DNA of 64,000 nucleotides, taken from positions 186,001 through 250,000 of the forward strand of contig NC_016023.1 in the NCBI RefSeq assembly GCF_000169195.2, read 5' to 3'. The stretch is from Heyndrickxia coagulans 36D1 (GTDB lineage: Bacteria > Bacillota > Bacilli > Bacillales > Bacillaceae_C). This document shows, piece by piece, positions 27,814 to 37,327 of this stretch. Below the pieces are notes generated by a model that saw nothing but the letters and a program-made list of their open reading frames with translations, was not told the origin of the DNA and made no database searches. Numbering within the stretch: the stretch's first letter is position 1; every line of letters starts with the position of its first letter. A program made the translations under genes and the position numbers.

Positions 27814-28434
27814 ATGGGCATCACTGCTTTTACTGGACAGGATTTTGACGTTTTCCGGATCGAAGGCCTCGATCAGCGGATGGAACAGCTGAAATCAACC
27901 GTCCGTCCGAAACTTGAAGTATTGGGGGAGTATTTTTCGCCGGTTTTGTCGGTTTTGACCGGTGAAGAAATATTTTATCATGTTGCCAAACACGCCCGCC
28001 GTACCGTCAATCCGCCGAAAGATACGTGGGTGGCCTTTTCCCCTGGCAAGCGCGGCTACAAAATGCTTCCTCATTTTCAAATCGGGCTGTGGGAAGACCG
28101 GCTCTTCATTGTCACGGCCGTCATGAATGAGTGCCCGCAAAAAGCGTCCATCGGAAAAAAACTCGAAAAGAAAATTGATCCGATTTTAGAAAATATACCC
28201 GGCCATTACATTTGGTCGGATGATCATACAAAACCGGGTGGCATCCGCACTGACCGTATGAATCCCCATACTTTAAACACGTTTTTCAGACGGATGCAGG
28301 TTGTTAAAAAAGCCGAAATGCTTTGCGGGCTTGAGATCCCGCGGGAAGAAGCAGCCGGCATGTCCCCGGATGAACTGGCCAAAACGATCGAGGACGTCTT
28401 TGTACATGTATTACCCATCTACAAAATGGCCTAA
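27814..28434 (+). CDS. yktB: YktB (UPF0637/DUF1054 family)
   Basis: The 206-residue soluble protein matches DUF1054: FTGQDFDVFRIEGLDQRM, PKDTWVAFSPGKRGYKMLPH and ILENIPGHYIWSDDHTKPGG. Function unknown. It is monocistronic with a clear promoter, a GGAGGTG ribosome-binding site and a terminator. Confidence 0.93.
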   Translation: MGITAFTGQDFDVFRIEGLDQRMEQLKSTVRPKLEVLGEYFSPVLSVLTGEEIFYHVAKHARRTVNPPKDTWVAFSPGKRGYKMLPHFQIGLWEDRLFIVTAVMNECPQKASIGKKLEKKIDPILENIPGHYIWSDDHTKPGGIRTDRMNPHTLNTFFRRMQVVKKAEMLCGLEIPREEAAGMSPDELAKTIEDVFVHVLPIYKMA

Positions 28435-28451
28435 ACAGCATGCAGAGTGGA

Positions 28452-28482
28452 AAAAAGCGCGCCGGAACACGGTGCGCTTTTT
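28452..28482 (+). terminator. Terminator after yktB
   Basis: AAAAAGCGC (28452-28460) and GCGCTTTTT (28474-28482) form the stem, with an inner CCG/CGG extension. Confidence 0.85.
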
Positions 28483-28517
28483 CTCCTGTGCCGATTCGTA
28501 ATTTGCAGACAATTTAA

Positions 28518-28544
28518 AAGCAGCATCAGCGGGTGATGCTGCTT
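28518..28544 (-). terminator. Terminator after yktA
   Basis: AAGCAGCATCA (28518-28528) and TGATGCTGCTT (28534-28544) form an 11-bp stem with a 5-nt loop downstream of yktA on the minus strand. Confidence 0.75.
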
Positions 28545-28557
28545 TCTTTCCGTGCCG

Positions 28558-28845
28558 CTAATCGCGCGATCCGTTTTTATCCATTTTAATGACCGGTCCC
28601 TGCTCTTCCTTCATTTTCTTGATGGCCCGGTACGGGGAATAACCGCTCGCCTCTTCAAATTCATTGCATATATTCCGCTCATCCGCCTTCCCGGGGACGA
28701 TTTCTTTAAAACGGCGGTACCTGGCAAGCAGCACATCCCGGTTGACCCCTTTTTCATATGCTTCTTCCACCGCTTCGAAAAATTGAACGGCGTCGATGAC
28801 TTCCTGTGTCGACCAGTCAGCTGAAATCGGATATGGATATTCCAT
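28558..28845 (-). CDS. yktA: YktA (UPF0223 family)
   Basis: The 95-residue helical protein matches UPF0223: [20 protein letters not shown] and [17 protein letters not shown]. Function unknown. The ATG at 28843-28845 follows GAGGTGG; the in-frame codon three positions earlier lies inside that site. It is divergent from speA. Confidence 0.92.
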   Translation of the reverse strand: MEYPYPISADWSTQEVIDAVQFFEAVEEAYEKGVNRDVLLARYRRFKEIVPGKADERNICNEFEEASGYSPYRAIKKMKEEQGPVIKMDKNGSRD

Positions 28846-29158
28846 CCAAACCACCTCGCTTTTCTTCTGTATACCCGTTCTATTTTACCTGAATCGCTTC
28901 CGCCTGGCCAATGATGCCGCCATCTGCCGGAATACAAGGGCTACCATCCGTTTGGTTTCCCATGGCTCCCCGCCTTGTACATTCACCGTCTAGCTTCCCC
29001 TCATTTCTCCATGCTTTATGCGCTTTATCTTTTTCCATTGCCCGCATCCGGCTTTTTTTCCCTGTGCAAAGAAAAACTATTTAAAAACCGTGTCCGGAAT
29101 GCTATAATTCATCTTGTTTTTCTTCAAAAGCAAGCAATGAGATAAAGAGGTGGAATGA
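28846..29158 (+). promoter_or_regulatory. yktA-speA divergent region with probable speA promoter
   Basis: No gene is seen in these 313 bp. A perfect TATAAT lies at 29103-29108, 17 bp after a weak TTTAAA -35, and GAGGTGG precedes the speA TTG start. Confidence 0.55.
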
Positions 29159-30628
29159 TTGTCACAATATCACACGCCGTTATACACCGGGCTTCTCCGG
29201 CATATTGAACGAAATCCCGTCCAATTCCATATTCCCGGCCATAAAACCGGGCGCGGGATGGATCCTGATTTTCGCAAATTCATCGGCGACAATGTATTAA
29301 AACTGGATTTAATTAATATCGAGCCGCTCGATGATCTTCACCAGCCCCATGGCATGATTGAGGAGGCGCAGAAGCTTGCGGCGGAAGCATTCGGTGCGGA
29401 TGCCACGTTTTTTTCCGTACAAGGGACGAGCGGCGCGATTATGGCCATGGTGATGAGCGTCTGCGGGCCGGGCGATAAAATTATTGTGCCACGCAATGTC
29501 CATAAATCGGTGATGTCTGCGATTGTGTTTTCCGGCGCCGTGCCCGTTTTTATCCACCCAGAAGTGGATCCTTTGCTTGGCATCTCACACGGCATTACCC
29601 CGGCGTCCGTTTCCAAAGCGCTCAAGCAGCATCCCGATGCGAAAGCCGTTCTGGTCATTAATCCGACCTATTACGGCATTTCCGCTGATTTGAATAGCAT
29701 TGTGGATATATCCCATGCCTGCCATGTCCCGGTACTGGTGGACGAGGCACACGGTGTCCATATTCATTTTGACGATGAACTGCCAGTTTCCGCCATGCAG
29801 GCCGGCGCCGATATGGCCGCAACGAGCGTCCACAAGCTTGGCGGCTCGCTGACGCAAAGTTCGATCTTGAATCTGAAGGAAGGGCTTGTATCGAAAAAAC
29901 GTGTCCAAAGCATTTTCAGCATGCTGACGACCACGTCCACTTCCTACATTTTACTGGCTTCGCTCGATGTCGCCCGAAAAAGGCTTGCAACCGAGGGAAG
30001 CACGATCATCAAGGAAACAACCCGCCTTGCGCAAAAAACACGGGAGCGGATAAACGAAATCGATCATTTGTATTGCGCCGGAAGCGAGATCCTCCAAACG
30101 AAAGCAACATATGATTACGATCCGGCGAAGTTGATCATCTCTGTAAAAGATTTGGGGATCACCGGCCATGATGCGGAAAAATGGCTGCGTGAAACCTACC
30201 ATATAGAAGTGGAACTCTCTGATTTGTACAATATTCTTTGCATTGTGACGCCCGGGGATACGGAAACGGAGCTGGACTTGCTCGTTGAGGCTTTACACAG
30301 CTTGTCCGACACGTTCTCGCATTTGTCCGGCAAGGTAGGGGTGAAAGTGATGCTTCCCGAAATTCCATCGCTTGCCCTCTCGCCGCGTGATGCCTTTTAT
30401 GCCGAGACGGAATCCATTCCGCTTTCCGGTTCTGCTGGCAGGATCATTGCCGAGTTTGTCATGGTCTATCCGCCGGGCATTCCGATTTTTATCCCGGGGG
30501 AAATTATTACGGAAGAAAACATTGCTTATATCCGGAAAAACATCGAAGCCGGCCTTCCCGTACAGGGGCCTGAAGACGAAACATTGCAAACGATCCGCGT
30601 CATTAAAGAACATCATGCCATTCAATAA
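29159..30628 (+). CDS. speA: Arginine decarboxylase SpeA (Orn/Lys/Arg decarboxylase family)
   Basis: The 489-residue PLP enzyme begins with VQFHIPGHKTGRGMD; its PLP Lys is in AATSVHKLGGSLTQSS (about 224). The B. subtilis orthologue converts arginine to agmatine for polyamine synthesis. The length equals the B. subtilis enzyme. TTG at 29159 follows GAGGTGG at 5 nt. Its neighbours yktA and SR1 match the B. subtilis order. Lysine as an alternative substrate cannot be excluded from sequence alone. Confidence 0.92.
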   Translation: MSQYHTPLYTGLLRHIERNPVQFHIPGHKTGRGMDPDFRKFIGDNVLKLDLINIEPLDDLHQPHGMIEEAQKLAAEAFGADATFFSVQGTSGAIMAMVMSVCGPGDKIIVPRNVHKSVMSAIVFSGAVPVFIHPEVDPLLGISHGITPASVSKALKQHPDAKAVLVINPTYYGISADLNSIVDISHACHVPVLVDEAHGVHIHFDDELPVSAMQAGADMAATSVHKLGGSLTQSSILNLKEGLVSKKRVQSIFSMLTTTSTSYILLASLDVARKRLATEGSTIIKETTRLAQKTRERINEIDHLYCAGSEILQTKATYDYDPAKLIISVKDLGITGHDAEKWLRETYHIEVELSDLYNILCIVTPGDTETELDLLVEALHSLSDTFSHLSGKVGVKVMLPEIPSLALSPRDAFYAETESIPLSGSAGRIIAEFVMVYPPGIPIFIPGEIITEENIAYIRKNIEAGLPVQGPEDETLQTIRVIKEHHAIQ

Positions 30629-30633
30629 GTTTG

Positions 30634-30667
30634 AAAAAGCAGGCTGGGGCCTTCCCGCCTGCTTTTT
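30634..30667 (+). terminator. Terminator after speA
   Basis: AAAAAGCAGGC (30634-30644) and GCCTGCTTTTT (30657-30667) form an 11-bp stem 5 nt after the stop codon. Confidence 0.88.
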
Positions 30668-30680
30668 TGTCCCATCACGC

Positions 30681-30906
30681 AAAAAAAGCCGGGCAACAAG
30701 CCGGCCGAGAGAAAATGGACGCATGCATTGGAAAAATCAAGTGCTACAGTTCAGGACTATTCTTCTTCGTGTTTACATTGGTCACACGTTGAGTAAAGCA
30801 CGGATACTTTTTCTTCCTCAACGTGGTCAATCGTGGCATCGCATGATTGGCAAACAATGATTCCCATCCGATTTTCCTCCCCTTTGCGCTTTTTGTAATC
30901 GCTTGT
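30681..30906 (-). ncRNA. sr1: Dual-function small RNA SR1
   Basis: A transcript of about 225 nt is predicted from the promoter at 30913-30941 to the terminator GCCGG/CCGGC (30688-30705) with seven T residues. It lies between pdhD and speA, as in B. subtilis, where SR1 (205 nt) base-pairs with ahrC mRNA and encodes the peptide SR1P. The same peptide type and the same regulator boxes are present here, so the identification is strong although the RNA body was not aligned. Confidence 0.88.
30757..30867 (-). CDS. sr1P: SR1P, GapA-binding peptide
   Basis: The 36-residue peptide begins MGIIVCQSCDATIDHVEEEK and has two Cys pairs (CQSC and CDQC) around VSVLYSTC, the hallmark of SR1P. In B. subtilis SR1P binds glyceraldehyde-3-phosphate dehydrogenase GapA and promotes its interaction with RNase J1. 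The ATG at 30865-30867 follows GGGGAGG. It is encoded inside the SR1 RNA; rnjA lies 6.5 kb away. Confidence 0.93.
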   Translation of the reverse strand: MGIIVCQSCDATIDHVEEEKVSVLYSTCDQCKHEEE

Positions 30907-30912
30907 AATATT

Positions 30913-30941
30913 ATAATATGTCATACTGGAGAAAAAATCAA
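30913..30941 (-). promoter_or_regulatory. SigA promoter of SR1
   Basis: On the minus strand TTGATT (30936-30941) and TATTAT (30913-30918) are 17 bp apart. A CcpN-type box overlaps the -10 element. Confidence 0.8.
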
Positions 30942-30977
30942 GGATTTTGTATAACATATTTTAAATTATGTTATACA
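30915..30977. promoter_or_regulatory. Three CcpN-type operator boxes
   Basis: The CcpN consensus TRTGHYATAYW is matched fully three times: TATGACATATT on the minus strand (30915-30925, overlapping the -10), TATGTTATACA on the minus strand (30948-30958, just upstream of the -35), and TATGTTATACA on the plus strand (30967-30977). The last two form a perfect inverted repeat. In B. subtilis CcpN represses sr1 under glycolytic conditions using two such boxes. Confidence 0.85.
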
Positions 30978-31006
30978 ATTGAAAGCGAAATCATTTTGCG
31001 GTTGTT

Positions 31007-31249
31007 TTAGAAAATCAGTTTTGAAAATGACACTTCCACAAGCCCGTATACAGCGAGACTCAGCACCGTTACCACAGATGCAGCCCGGAGCGAATGCACA
31101 ATTGATTTTGCCAGGGCAAAGGCAATGAATAAAAAAATAATGAACAGGGCGGCGGTAAAAATAACTGGATCGTGATCGGACAACCACTCTGCCAGTTTAA
31201 AACCGCTCCATATCATGATCTGGAATAAAAATGCCACCGTACATTTCAT
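31007..31249 (-). CDS. Small membrane protein of unknown function
   Basis: The 80-residue protein starts MKCTVAFLFQIMIWSGFKLA and has three hydrophobic stretches (about 3-22, 29-50 and 54-76), so it is an integral membrane protein. The ATG at 31247-31249 follows CAGGTGGG. It lies between pdhD and SR1; no B. subtilis counterpart known to me occupies this place. Function unknown. Confidence 0.65.
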   Translation of the reverse strand: MKCTVAFLFQIMIWSGFKLAEWLSDHDPVIFTAALFIIFLFIAFALAKSIVHSLRAASVVTVLSLAVYGLVEVSFSKLIF

Positions 31250-31387
31250 TGTCCCACCTGCACCTTTCATCATAATTCAAAATATGCACGCAGTTTCGTT
31301 GTTATAACCTTGCCTGCCAGCACGAAAAAATCTGTCCCATATGCAGTTGTTACTGTTATAGCCTTATAGCGGCGCCTTTAAACGGAA

Positions 31388-31429
31388 AAAGGCTTCACGC
31401 CGGGGCAGCCTTCCCGGTGTGAAGCCTTT
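31388..31429 (-). terminator. Terminator of the pdh operon
   Basis: AAAGGCTTCACGCCGGG (31388-31404) and CCCGGTGTGAAGCCTTT (31413-31429) form a 17-bp stem with one mismatch, followed on the minus strand by T residues, right after pdhD. Confidence 0.92.
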
Positions 31430-31435
31430 GAATCA

Positions 31436-32848
31436 TTATTTTAAAATATGGACTGGGGTGCCGAGTGCCGCTTCGGCCGCTTCCATCGTAATTTCCCCTA
31501 ATGTCGGGTGGGCATGGATCGTCAGCGCGATATCTTCCGCTGTCATGCCCGCCTCGATTGCGAGGCCGATTTCCGAAATAATATCGGAAGCGCTGATCCC
31601 GACGATTTGGCCACCGATCAACAGCCCGTCTTCTTTGCGTGTAATCAGTTTGACGAAACCTTCGCCGGCTTCAAGGGCAAGTGCCCGCCCGTTCGCGCCG
31701 TACGGAAATTTGCCGACTGCATAATCAATGCCCTCTTCTTTTGCCTGCTGTTCTGTATAGCCGACCGTTGCAAGTTCCGGATCAGAAAAGACAATGACCG
31801 GAATGCCGAGGTAATCCACTTCGGCCGGCTGCCCGGAAATGGCTTCGGCCGCAATCTTCCCTTCATAGGAGGCTTTGTGGGCAAGCTGCGGGCCCGGGAC
31901 AATATCGCCGATGGCATAAATATTCGGCACGCTTGTCCGGCACTGTTTATCCACTTCGATAATGCCCCTGTCTGTCATCTTTAAATTCAACTGTTCAAGG
32001 CCGAGTTCATCTGTGTTTGGACGGCGCCCGACCGTAACCAGCACATAATCGCCTTCCACTTTTTGTTCCTGGCCTTTTGCTTCATACGTGACAACTACGC
32101 CGTTTTCCTTCTCTTCCACGCCTTTTGCCATCGCTTCCGTGATAATTTCGACACCCCGTTTTTTCAGCTTGCGGACAACGAGGGAAGTCATTTGTTTTTC
32201 AAACGCGCCGCCGATAATGTCTTTTGCCCCTTCCAAAATCGTTACTTTCGTCCCGAATTTTGCATAGGCTGTCCCGAGTTCCATTCCGATGACGCCGCCG
32301 CCGATAATGACGAGTTTTTCCGGAATTTCCTTCAAACTCAGCGCGCCGGTTGAATCAATGACGCGTTCTGAAAATTTGAAGGAAGGGATTTCAATCGGTC
32401 GCGAACCGGTTGCGAGAATCGCATTTTTAAATGTATAGGTTTGCGCTGATTTCTCGTCCATTACACGAAGCGTATGGTCATCGACAAAATAGGCTTCCCC
32501 GCGGACGATGTCAATTTTGTTGCCTTTTAACAGGCTTTCTACGCCTCCGGTCAGTTTTTTCACGACGCCGGATTTCCATTCCTGCACTTTCCCAAAATCA
32601 ATTTTTGCATTTTCAACGGCAATGCCGAGCGCCTCGGATTCCGTTGCGTATTCATAGCGGTGCGCCGCCGAAATGAGCGCTTTTGAAGGAATGCATCCTA
32701 CATTTAAGCAAACCCCGCCGATAAACTGCTTTTCAACGATCGTCACTTTTTGGCCGAGCTGGGCTGCCCGGATGGCCGCGACATATCCGCCAGGCCCTGC
32801 GCCGATTACAATTGTGTCGGTTTCAATTGGAAAATCTCCTACAACCAT
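31436..32848 (-). CDS. pdhD: Dihydrolipoamide dehydrogenase (E3), PdhD
   Basis: The 470-residue flavoprotein re-oxidises lipoamide in the pyruvate dehydrogenase complex. It has the FAD loop [15 protein letters not shown], redox disulfide [13 protein letters not shown] (about 42-54), the NAD loop [12 protein letters not shown] and the dimer-interface His-Glu in HAHPTLGEI. The ATG follows GGAGG. It is the last gene of pdhABCD. Confidence 0.96.
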   Translation of the reverse strand: MVVGDFPIETDTIVIGAGPGGYVAAIRAAQLGQKVTIVEKQFIGGVCLNVGCIPSKALISAAHRYEYATESEALGIAVENAKIDFGKVQEWKSGVVKKLTGGVESLLKGNKIDIVRGEAYFVDDHTLRVMDEKSAQTYTFKNAILATGSRPIEIPSFKFSERVIDSTGALSLKEIPEKLVIIGGGVIGMELGTAYAKFGTKVTILEGAKDIIGGAFEKQMTSLVVRKLKKRGVEIITEAMAKGVEEKENGVVVTYEAKGQEQKVEGDYVLVTVGRRPNTDELGLEQLNLKMTDRGIIEVDKQCRTSVPNIYAIGDIVPGPQLAHKASYEGKIAAEAISGQPAEVDYLGIPVIVFSDPELATVGYTEQQAKEEGIDYAVGKFPYGANGRALALEAGEGFVKLITRKEDGLLIGGQIVGISASDIISEIGLAIEAGMTAEDIALTIHAHPTLGEITMEAAEAALGTPVHILK

Positions 32849-32852
32849 CAGA

Positions 32853-34166
32853 TTACGCCTCCATTAATAAAAGTTCTGGATCATGCAACAAACGTTTGAT
32901 ATGATTTAACGCATTTTGTGCGGTGGCACCATCGATGATACGGTGGTCAAAACTGAGCGACAACGCCAGTACAGGCGCTGCAACAATTTCACCGTTTTTA
33001 ACGACCGGCTTTTCTGCAATCCGGCCGATTCCTAAAATGGCCACTTCCGGACGGTTGATAACCGGTGTAAACCATTGCCCGCCGGCGGAACCGATATTGG
33101 AAATCGTAATGGAAGCGCCTTTCATTTCGTTCGGGGCAAGCTTTCCATCTCTTGCTTTTTCAGCCAGTTCATTAATTTCTTTGGAAACCGCAAATACCGG
33201 TTTGCGGTCGGCGTGTTTGACGACCGGCACAAGCAAGCCGCGCTCCGTATCAGCGGCAATCCCGATATTGTAATAATGCTTATGGATGATTTCATTCGTT
33301 TCATCATCAATCGAACTATTTAAAACCGGGTATTCCCGCAGCGTGCTGACGAGCGCTTTTACGACATACGGCAGGAAAGTCAGTTTGATGCCTTTTTCTG
33401 CCGCGATCTCTTTGAATTTTTTCCGGTGCGCGACCAGTGCCGTCACATCGACATCATCCATCAGCGTAACATGCGGCGCGGTTTGTTTCGAGTTGACCAT
33501 CGCTTTTGCAATCACTTTGCGGATGCCGCTCATCGGTTCACGTGTTTCAGGGAATTCCCCTTCAGGAATAGCATTCTGGGAAGCAGGTGCCTGTGCTTCG
33601 GTTTTGCCGGTTTCCGCTTCCGGCTGCTGCGGCCCGTTCACATACGCATCGATATCTTCGCGGAGCACGCGGCCGTTTTTTCCGGTTCCGGACACAAGCT
33701 GGATATCGACGCCTTTTTCCCGGGCATATTTCCGTACGGATGGCATTGCGATCACGCGGCGATCCGCGGATTCGGAGCCATGTTCTGCTTCTTTTTCAGC
33801 AGGCTTGGCAGTTTCAGCTGTTTCCTGTTTTGCCGGTTCCGGTTTGGCCGGTTCCGGTTTTGCACTTTCTGCCGCCTCTTCTTTCTGATCTTGCCCATGA
33901 TCCCCTTTAAATTTAAGATTTTCATATCCGGGCGCATCGAATTTTACAAGGACGTCGCCGACAACTGCGACGCTCCCTTCTTCAACAAGAATGTCTTCAA
34001 CAGTCCCTTCCACAGGGGACGGAATTTCGACAACCGATTTGTCATTTTGCACTTCACAAAGCACATCATCTTCCGAAACTTTATCGCCCGGTTTAATAAA
34101 CCATTTTACAATCTCGCCTTCGTGGATCCCTTCGCCGATATCCGGCAGCCTGAATTCAAATGACAA
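32853..34166 (-). CDS. pdhC: Dihydrolipoamide acetyltransferase (E2), PdhC
   Basis: The 437-residue protein has one lipoyl domain (lipoylated Lys in [13 protein letters not shown], about 42), a Pro/Ala/Lys-rich linker with [11 protein letters not shown] repeats, an E1/E3-binding domain ([18 protein letters not shown]) and the catalytic core ending in [15 protein letters not shown] chose TTG at 34164-34166, giving (M)[17 protein letters not shown] as in homologues; AGGAG is about 10 nt upstream. A GTG three codons earlier sits directly on that site and longer readings extend into the intergenic gap. Confidence 0.94.
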   Translation of the reverse strand: MSFEFRLPDIGEGIHEGEIVKWFIKPGDKVSEDDVLCEVQNDKSVVEIPSPVEGTVEDILVEEGSVAVVGDVLVKFDAPGYENLKFKGDHGQDQKEEAAESAKPEPAKPEPAKQETAETAKPAEKEAEHGSESADRRVIAMPSVRKYAREKGVDIQLVSGTGKNGRVLREDIDAYVNGPQQPEAETGKTEAQAPASQNAIPEGEFPETREPMSGIRKVIAKAMVNSKQTAPHVTLMDDVDVTALVAHRKKFKEIAAEKGIKLTFLPYVVKALVSTLREYPVLNSSIDDETNEIIHKHYYNIGIAADTERGLLVPVVKHADRKPVFAVSKEINELAEKARDGKLAPNEMKGASITISNIGSAGGQWFTPVINRPEVAILGIGRIAEKPVVKNGEIVAAPVLALSLSFDHRIIDGATAQNALNHIKRLLHDPELLLMEA

Positions 34167-34280
34167 GGTGTTCACGCTCCTTTTTTCAAAATGCGCCCCC
34201 ATCAAGGTGCAGCAAAAAACTTGATTGGAATGTATCTCGGTTCAACGCGCCGCCATCACCCGTTTACGGCAAAAACCGGT

Positions 34281-35258
34281 TTAGAATGTCAATGTCTCTT
34301 TTGCTTTTTCCAAAATATCTTTATAGGTCGGAATCCAAACGCCTTCCGCCTGCGAGAACGGATAAACGGTATCCGGCGCTGTTACGCGCAATACTGGTGC
34401 TTCCAGGCTCAAAATCGCGCGTTCGTTGATTTCCGCAACGACGTTTGCCGCAACACCAGCCTGGCGCTGTGCTTCCTGGACGACAATGGCGCGGTTTGTT
34501 TTTTCCACAGACGCCACAATCGTTTCTACATCAAGCGGGCTGACTGTACGGAGATCAACCACTTCTGCGGAGTACCCTTCTTTTTCAAGTTCATCCGCTG
34601 CTTTCAATGATTCATGGACCATTGCGCCGTAAGCGATAATCGAAATATCTTTTCCTTCCCGTTTTACATCGGCTTTTCCGAGCGGAATCGTATATTCTTC
34701 TTCCGGCACTTCTTCCCGGAAAGAACGGTACAGTTTCATATGTTCGAGAAAAACGACCGGGTCATTGTCCCGGATCGCGGAGATAAGCAACCCTTTCGCA
34801 TCATAAGGCGTGGACGGAATTACAACTTTAATGCCCGGTGTTTGCGCCATGAGTCCTTCGAGGCTGTCCGCATGCATTTCCGGCGTATGCACGCCTCCGC
34901 CGAAAGGAGCGCGGATCGTAATCGGCATTTTCAAATCCCCGCCGGTGCGGAACCGGTATCTCGCCATCTGGCCGTGGATCGAGTCCATCGTTTCAAAAAC
35001 AAAGCCGAAAAACTGGATTTCAGGAACCGGCCGGAACCCTTGGAGCGCAAGCCCGATGGCAAGCCCGTTGATGCCGGATTCGGCGAGCGGCGTATCGATG
35101 ACGCGGTCTTTGCCGAACTCTTTTTGCAGCCCTTCCGTTGCCCGGAAGACGCCGCCGTTTACGCCGACGTCTTCACCGAATACCAAAACATTTTCATCAT
35201 TTTTCAACTCGGTCCTGAGCGCATCCGTAATTGCCTGTATCATCGTTAGTTGGGCCAT
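34281..35258 (-). CDS. pdhB: Pyruvate dehydrogenase E1 beta subunit, PdhB
   Basis: The 325-residue transketolase-like subunit begins [18 protein letters not shown] and contains [15 protein letters not shown] and [17 protein letters not shown]. With PdhA it decarboxylates pyruvate with thiamine diphosphate. It starts 3 nt after pdhA. The 114-bp gap before pdhC holds no clear terminator or promoter. Confidence 0.96.
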   Translation of the reverse strand: MAQLTMIQAITDALRTELKNDENVLVFGEDVGVNGGVFRATEGLQKEFGKDRVIDTPLAESGINGLAIGLALQGFRPVPEIQFFGFVFETMDSIHGQMARYRFRTGGDLKMPITIRAPFGGGVHTPEMHADSLEGLMAQTPGIKVVIPSTPYDAKGLLISAIRDNDPVVFLEHMKLYRSFREEVPEEEYTIPLGKADVKREGKDISIIAYGAMVHESLKAADELEKEGYSAEVVDLRTVSPLDVETIVASVEKTNRAIVVQEAQRQAGVAANVVAEINERAILSLEAPVLRVTAPDTVYPFSQAEGVWIPTYKDILEKAKETLTF

Positions 35259-35261
35259 GGC

Positions 35262-36476
<1,215 letters not shown>

Positions 36477-36555
36477 TCATTTTTGGCCTGCCAAAAAAGC
36501 GCTGTATCAATAAAAAAGCGGATGTGACTAATACAACACTATATTCAACATATAT

Positions 36556-36597
36556 AGAGTACATGAAAAATAAAAAAGCGTCAATTATAAACGCTTT
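36556..36597 (-). promoter_or_regulatory. pdhA promoter with an overlapping hairpin
   Basis: TTGACG (36579-36584, minus strand) and TACTCT (36556-36561) are 17 bp apart, giving a pdhA leader of about 180 nt. The -35 element is inside a terminator-like palindrome AAAAAGCGT/ACGCTTTTT (about 36573-36597). The remaining DNA (36369-36555 and 36598-36858) holds no supported gene. Confidence 0.65.
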
Positions 36598-36858
36598 TTC
36601 TATCCGATATTTTTTTAATATACCGAATCATTCTCCCCGGGAAAACTGTATCAATATGCAATTTAAACTGTACTATAAAAGCGGAAACGTTGCGAGAGAA
36701 GGTTTTCAGGAAAACCGGTTCCGCGGGCCCGAAACGTTGTTGCAAACGCTGCCATTTTTTGCAGCAATCTTTCCCGGCATGCCGGAAATTGTCATATTTT
36801 GGCGTGATGGTTCCGCATTTTCCCTACATATAATAAAGGACAAGATGAGCCGCACGCC

Positions 36859-36886
36859 TTTACAATATCCAAATAAATATTACAAT
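36859..36886 (+). promoter_or_regulatory. SigA promoter of the 23-residue peptide gene
   Basis: TTTACA (36859-36864) and TACAAT (36881-36886) are 16 bp apart, followed 6 nt later by the GTAGGGAG ribosome-binding region. Confidence 0.65.
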
Positions 36887-36908
36887 AGAAGTAGGGAGTT
36901 GATCCACA

Positions 36909-36980
36909 ATGTTAAAAAAGCTGAGGAAGAAGCTTTTAAAACAGTGGAAAGATATGCTGCGCAAAAAGTTAATCGCCTGA
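36909..36980 (+). CDS. 23-residue Lys/Leu-rich amphipathic peptide
   Basis: The frame encodes MLKKLRKKLLKQW, then KDMLRKKLIA and a stop codon. With 10 Lys/Arg and one acidic residue, the hydrophobic residues L2, L5, L9, L10, W13, M16, L17, L21 and I22 recur every three to four residues, so an amphipathic cationic helix is expected. It has its own promoter, an AGGGAG site about 10 nt before ATG and a terminator. It lies between divergent pdhA and rpoY. Possibilities are a membrane-active peptide or toxin, a small regulatory protein, or the coding part of a small RNA. I know no named homologue. Confidence 0.6.
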   Translation: MLKKLRKKLLKQWKDMLRKKLIA

Positions 36981-36987
36981 ACTTTTG

Positions 36988-37014
36988 AATCCCTCTTTTC
37001 CAGAGGGATTATTC
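36988..37014 (+). terminator. Terminator of the 23-residue peptide gene
   Basis: AATCCCTC (36988-36995) and GAGGGATT (37003-37010) form an 8-bp stem followed by a T-rich tract, 8 nt after the stop codon. Confidence 0.8.
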
Positions 37015-37045
37015 TTTTCTTTATGAAAAAAAGGCCATGAAAAAG

Positions 37046-37075
37046 TTGTGATATGTACCATGATTTATATATAAT
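37046..37075 (+). promoter_or_regulatory. SigA promoter of rpoY-rnjA
   Basis: TTGTGA (37046-37051) and TATAAT (37070-37075) are 18 bp apart, 41 bp before the rpoY ATG. Confidence 0.75.
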
Positions 37076-37116
37076 AGAAAAAGTTACATTGAAAACGGAG
37101 CAAGGAGAGATTAATC

Positions 37117-37323
37117 ATGATTTACAAAGTGTATTACCAGGAAAATCCTGAAGAGATTCCTGTCCGGGAAAACACGAAGACGTTCTATATTGAAGCCGGA
37201 TCGGAAAGGGAAGTACGCCAAAAGTTGAAAGACCGCCGAATCAACATTGAATACATTCAGCTGCTTGAGGGAAAATATCTTGAATACGAAAAGCAGCAGG
37301 AAAATTTTAAATTAACGGAGTAA
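37117..37323 (+). CDS. rpoY: RNA polymerase epsilon subunit RpoY (YkzG)
   Basis: The 68-residue protein matches DUF1447/Rpo[20 protein letters not shown] and [20 protein letters not shown]. It is a small Firmicutes RNA polymerase subunit near the DNA channel, resembling phage Gp2. It is the first gene of an operon with rnjA, with a 4-nt gap. Confidence 0.95.
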   Translation: MIYKVYYQENPEEIPVRENTKTFYIEAGSEREVRQKLKDRRINIEYIQLLEGKYLEYEKQQENFKLTE

Positions 37324-37327
37324 CTGT

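Noticed and set aside
33426-34163. Long frame antisense to pdhC (245 codons)
   Set aside because: It is a shadow of the Ala/Pro/Glu-rich pdhC coding sequence, with no start signals and low-complexity Phe/Arg content.
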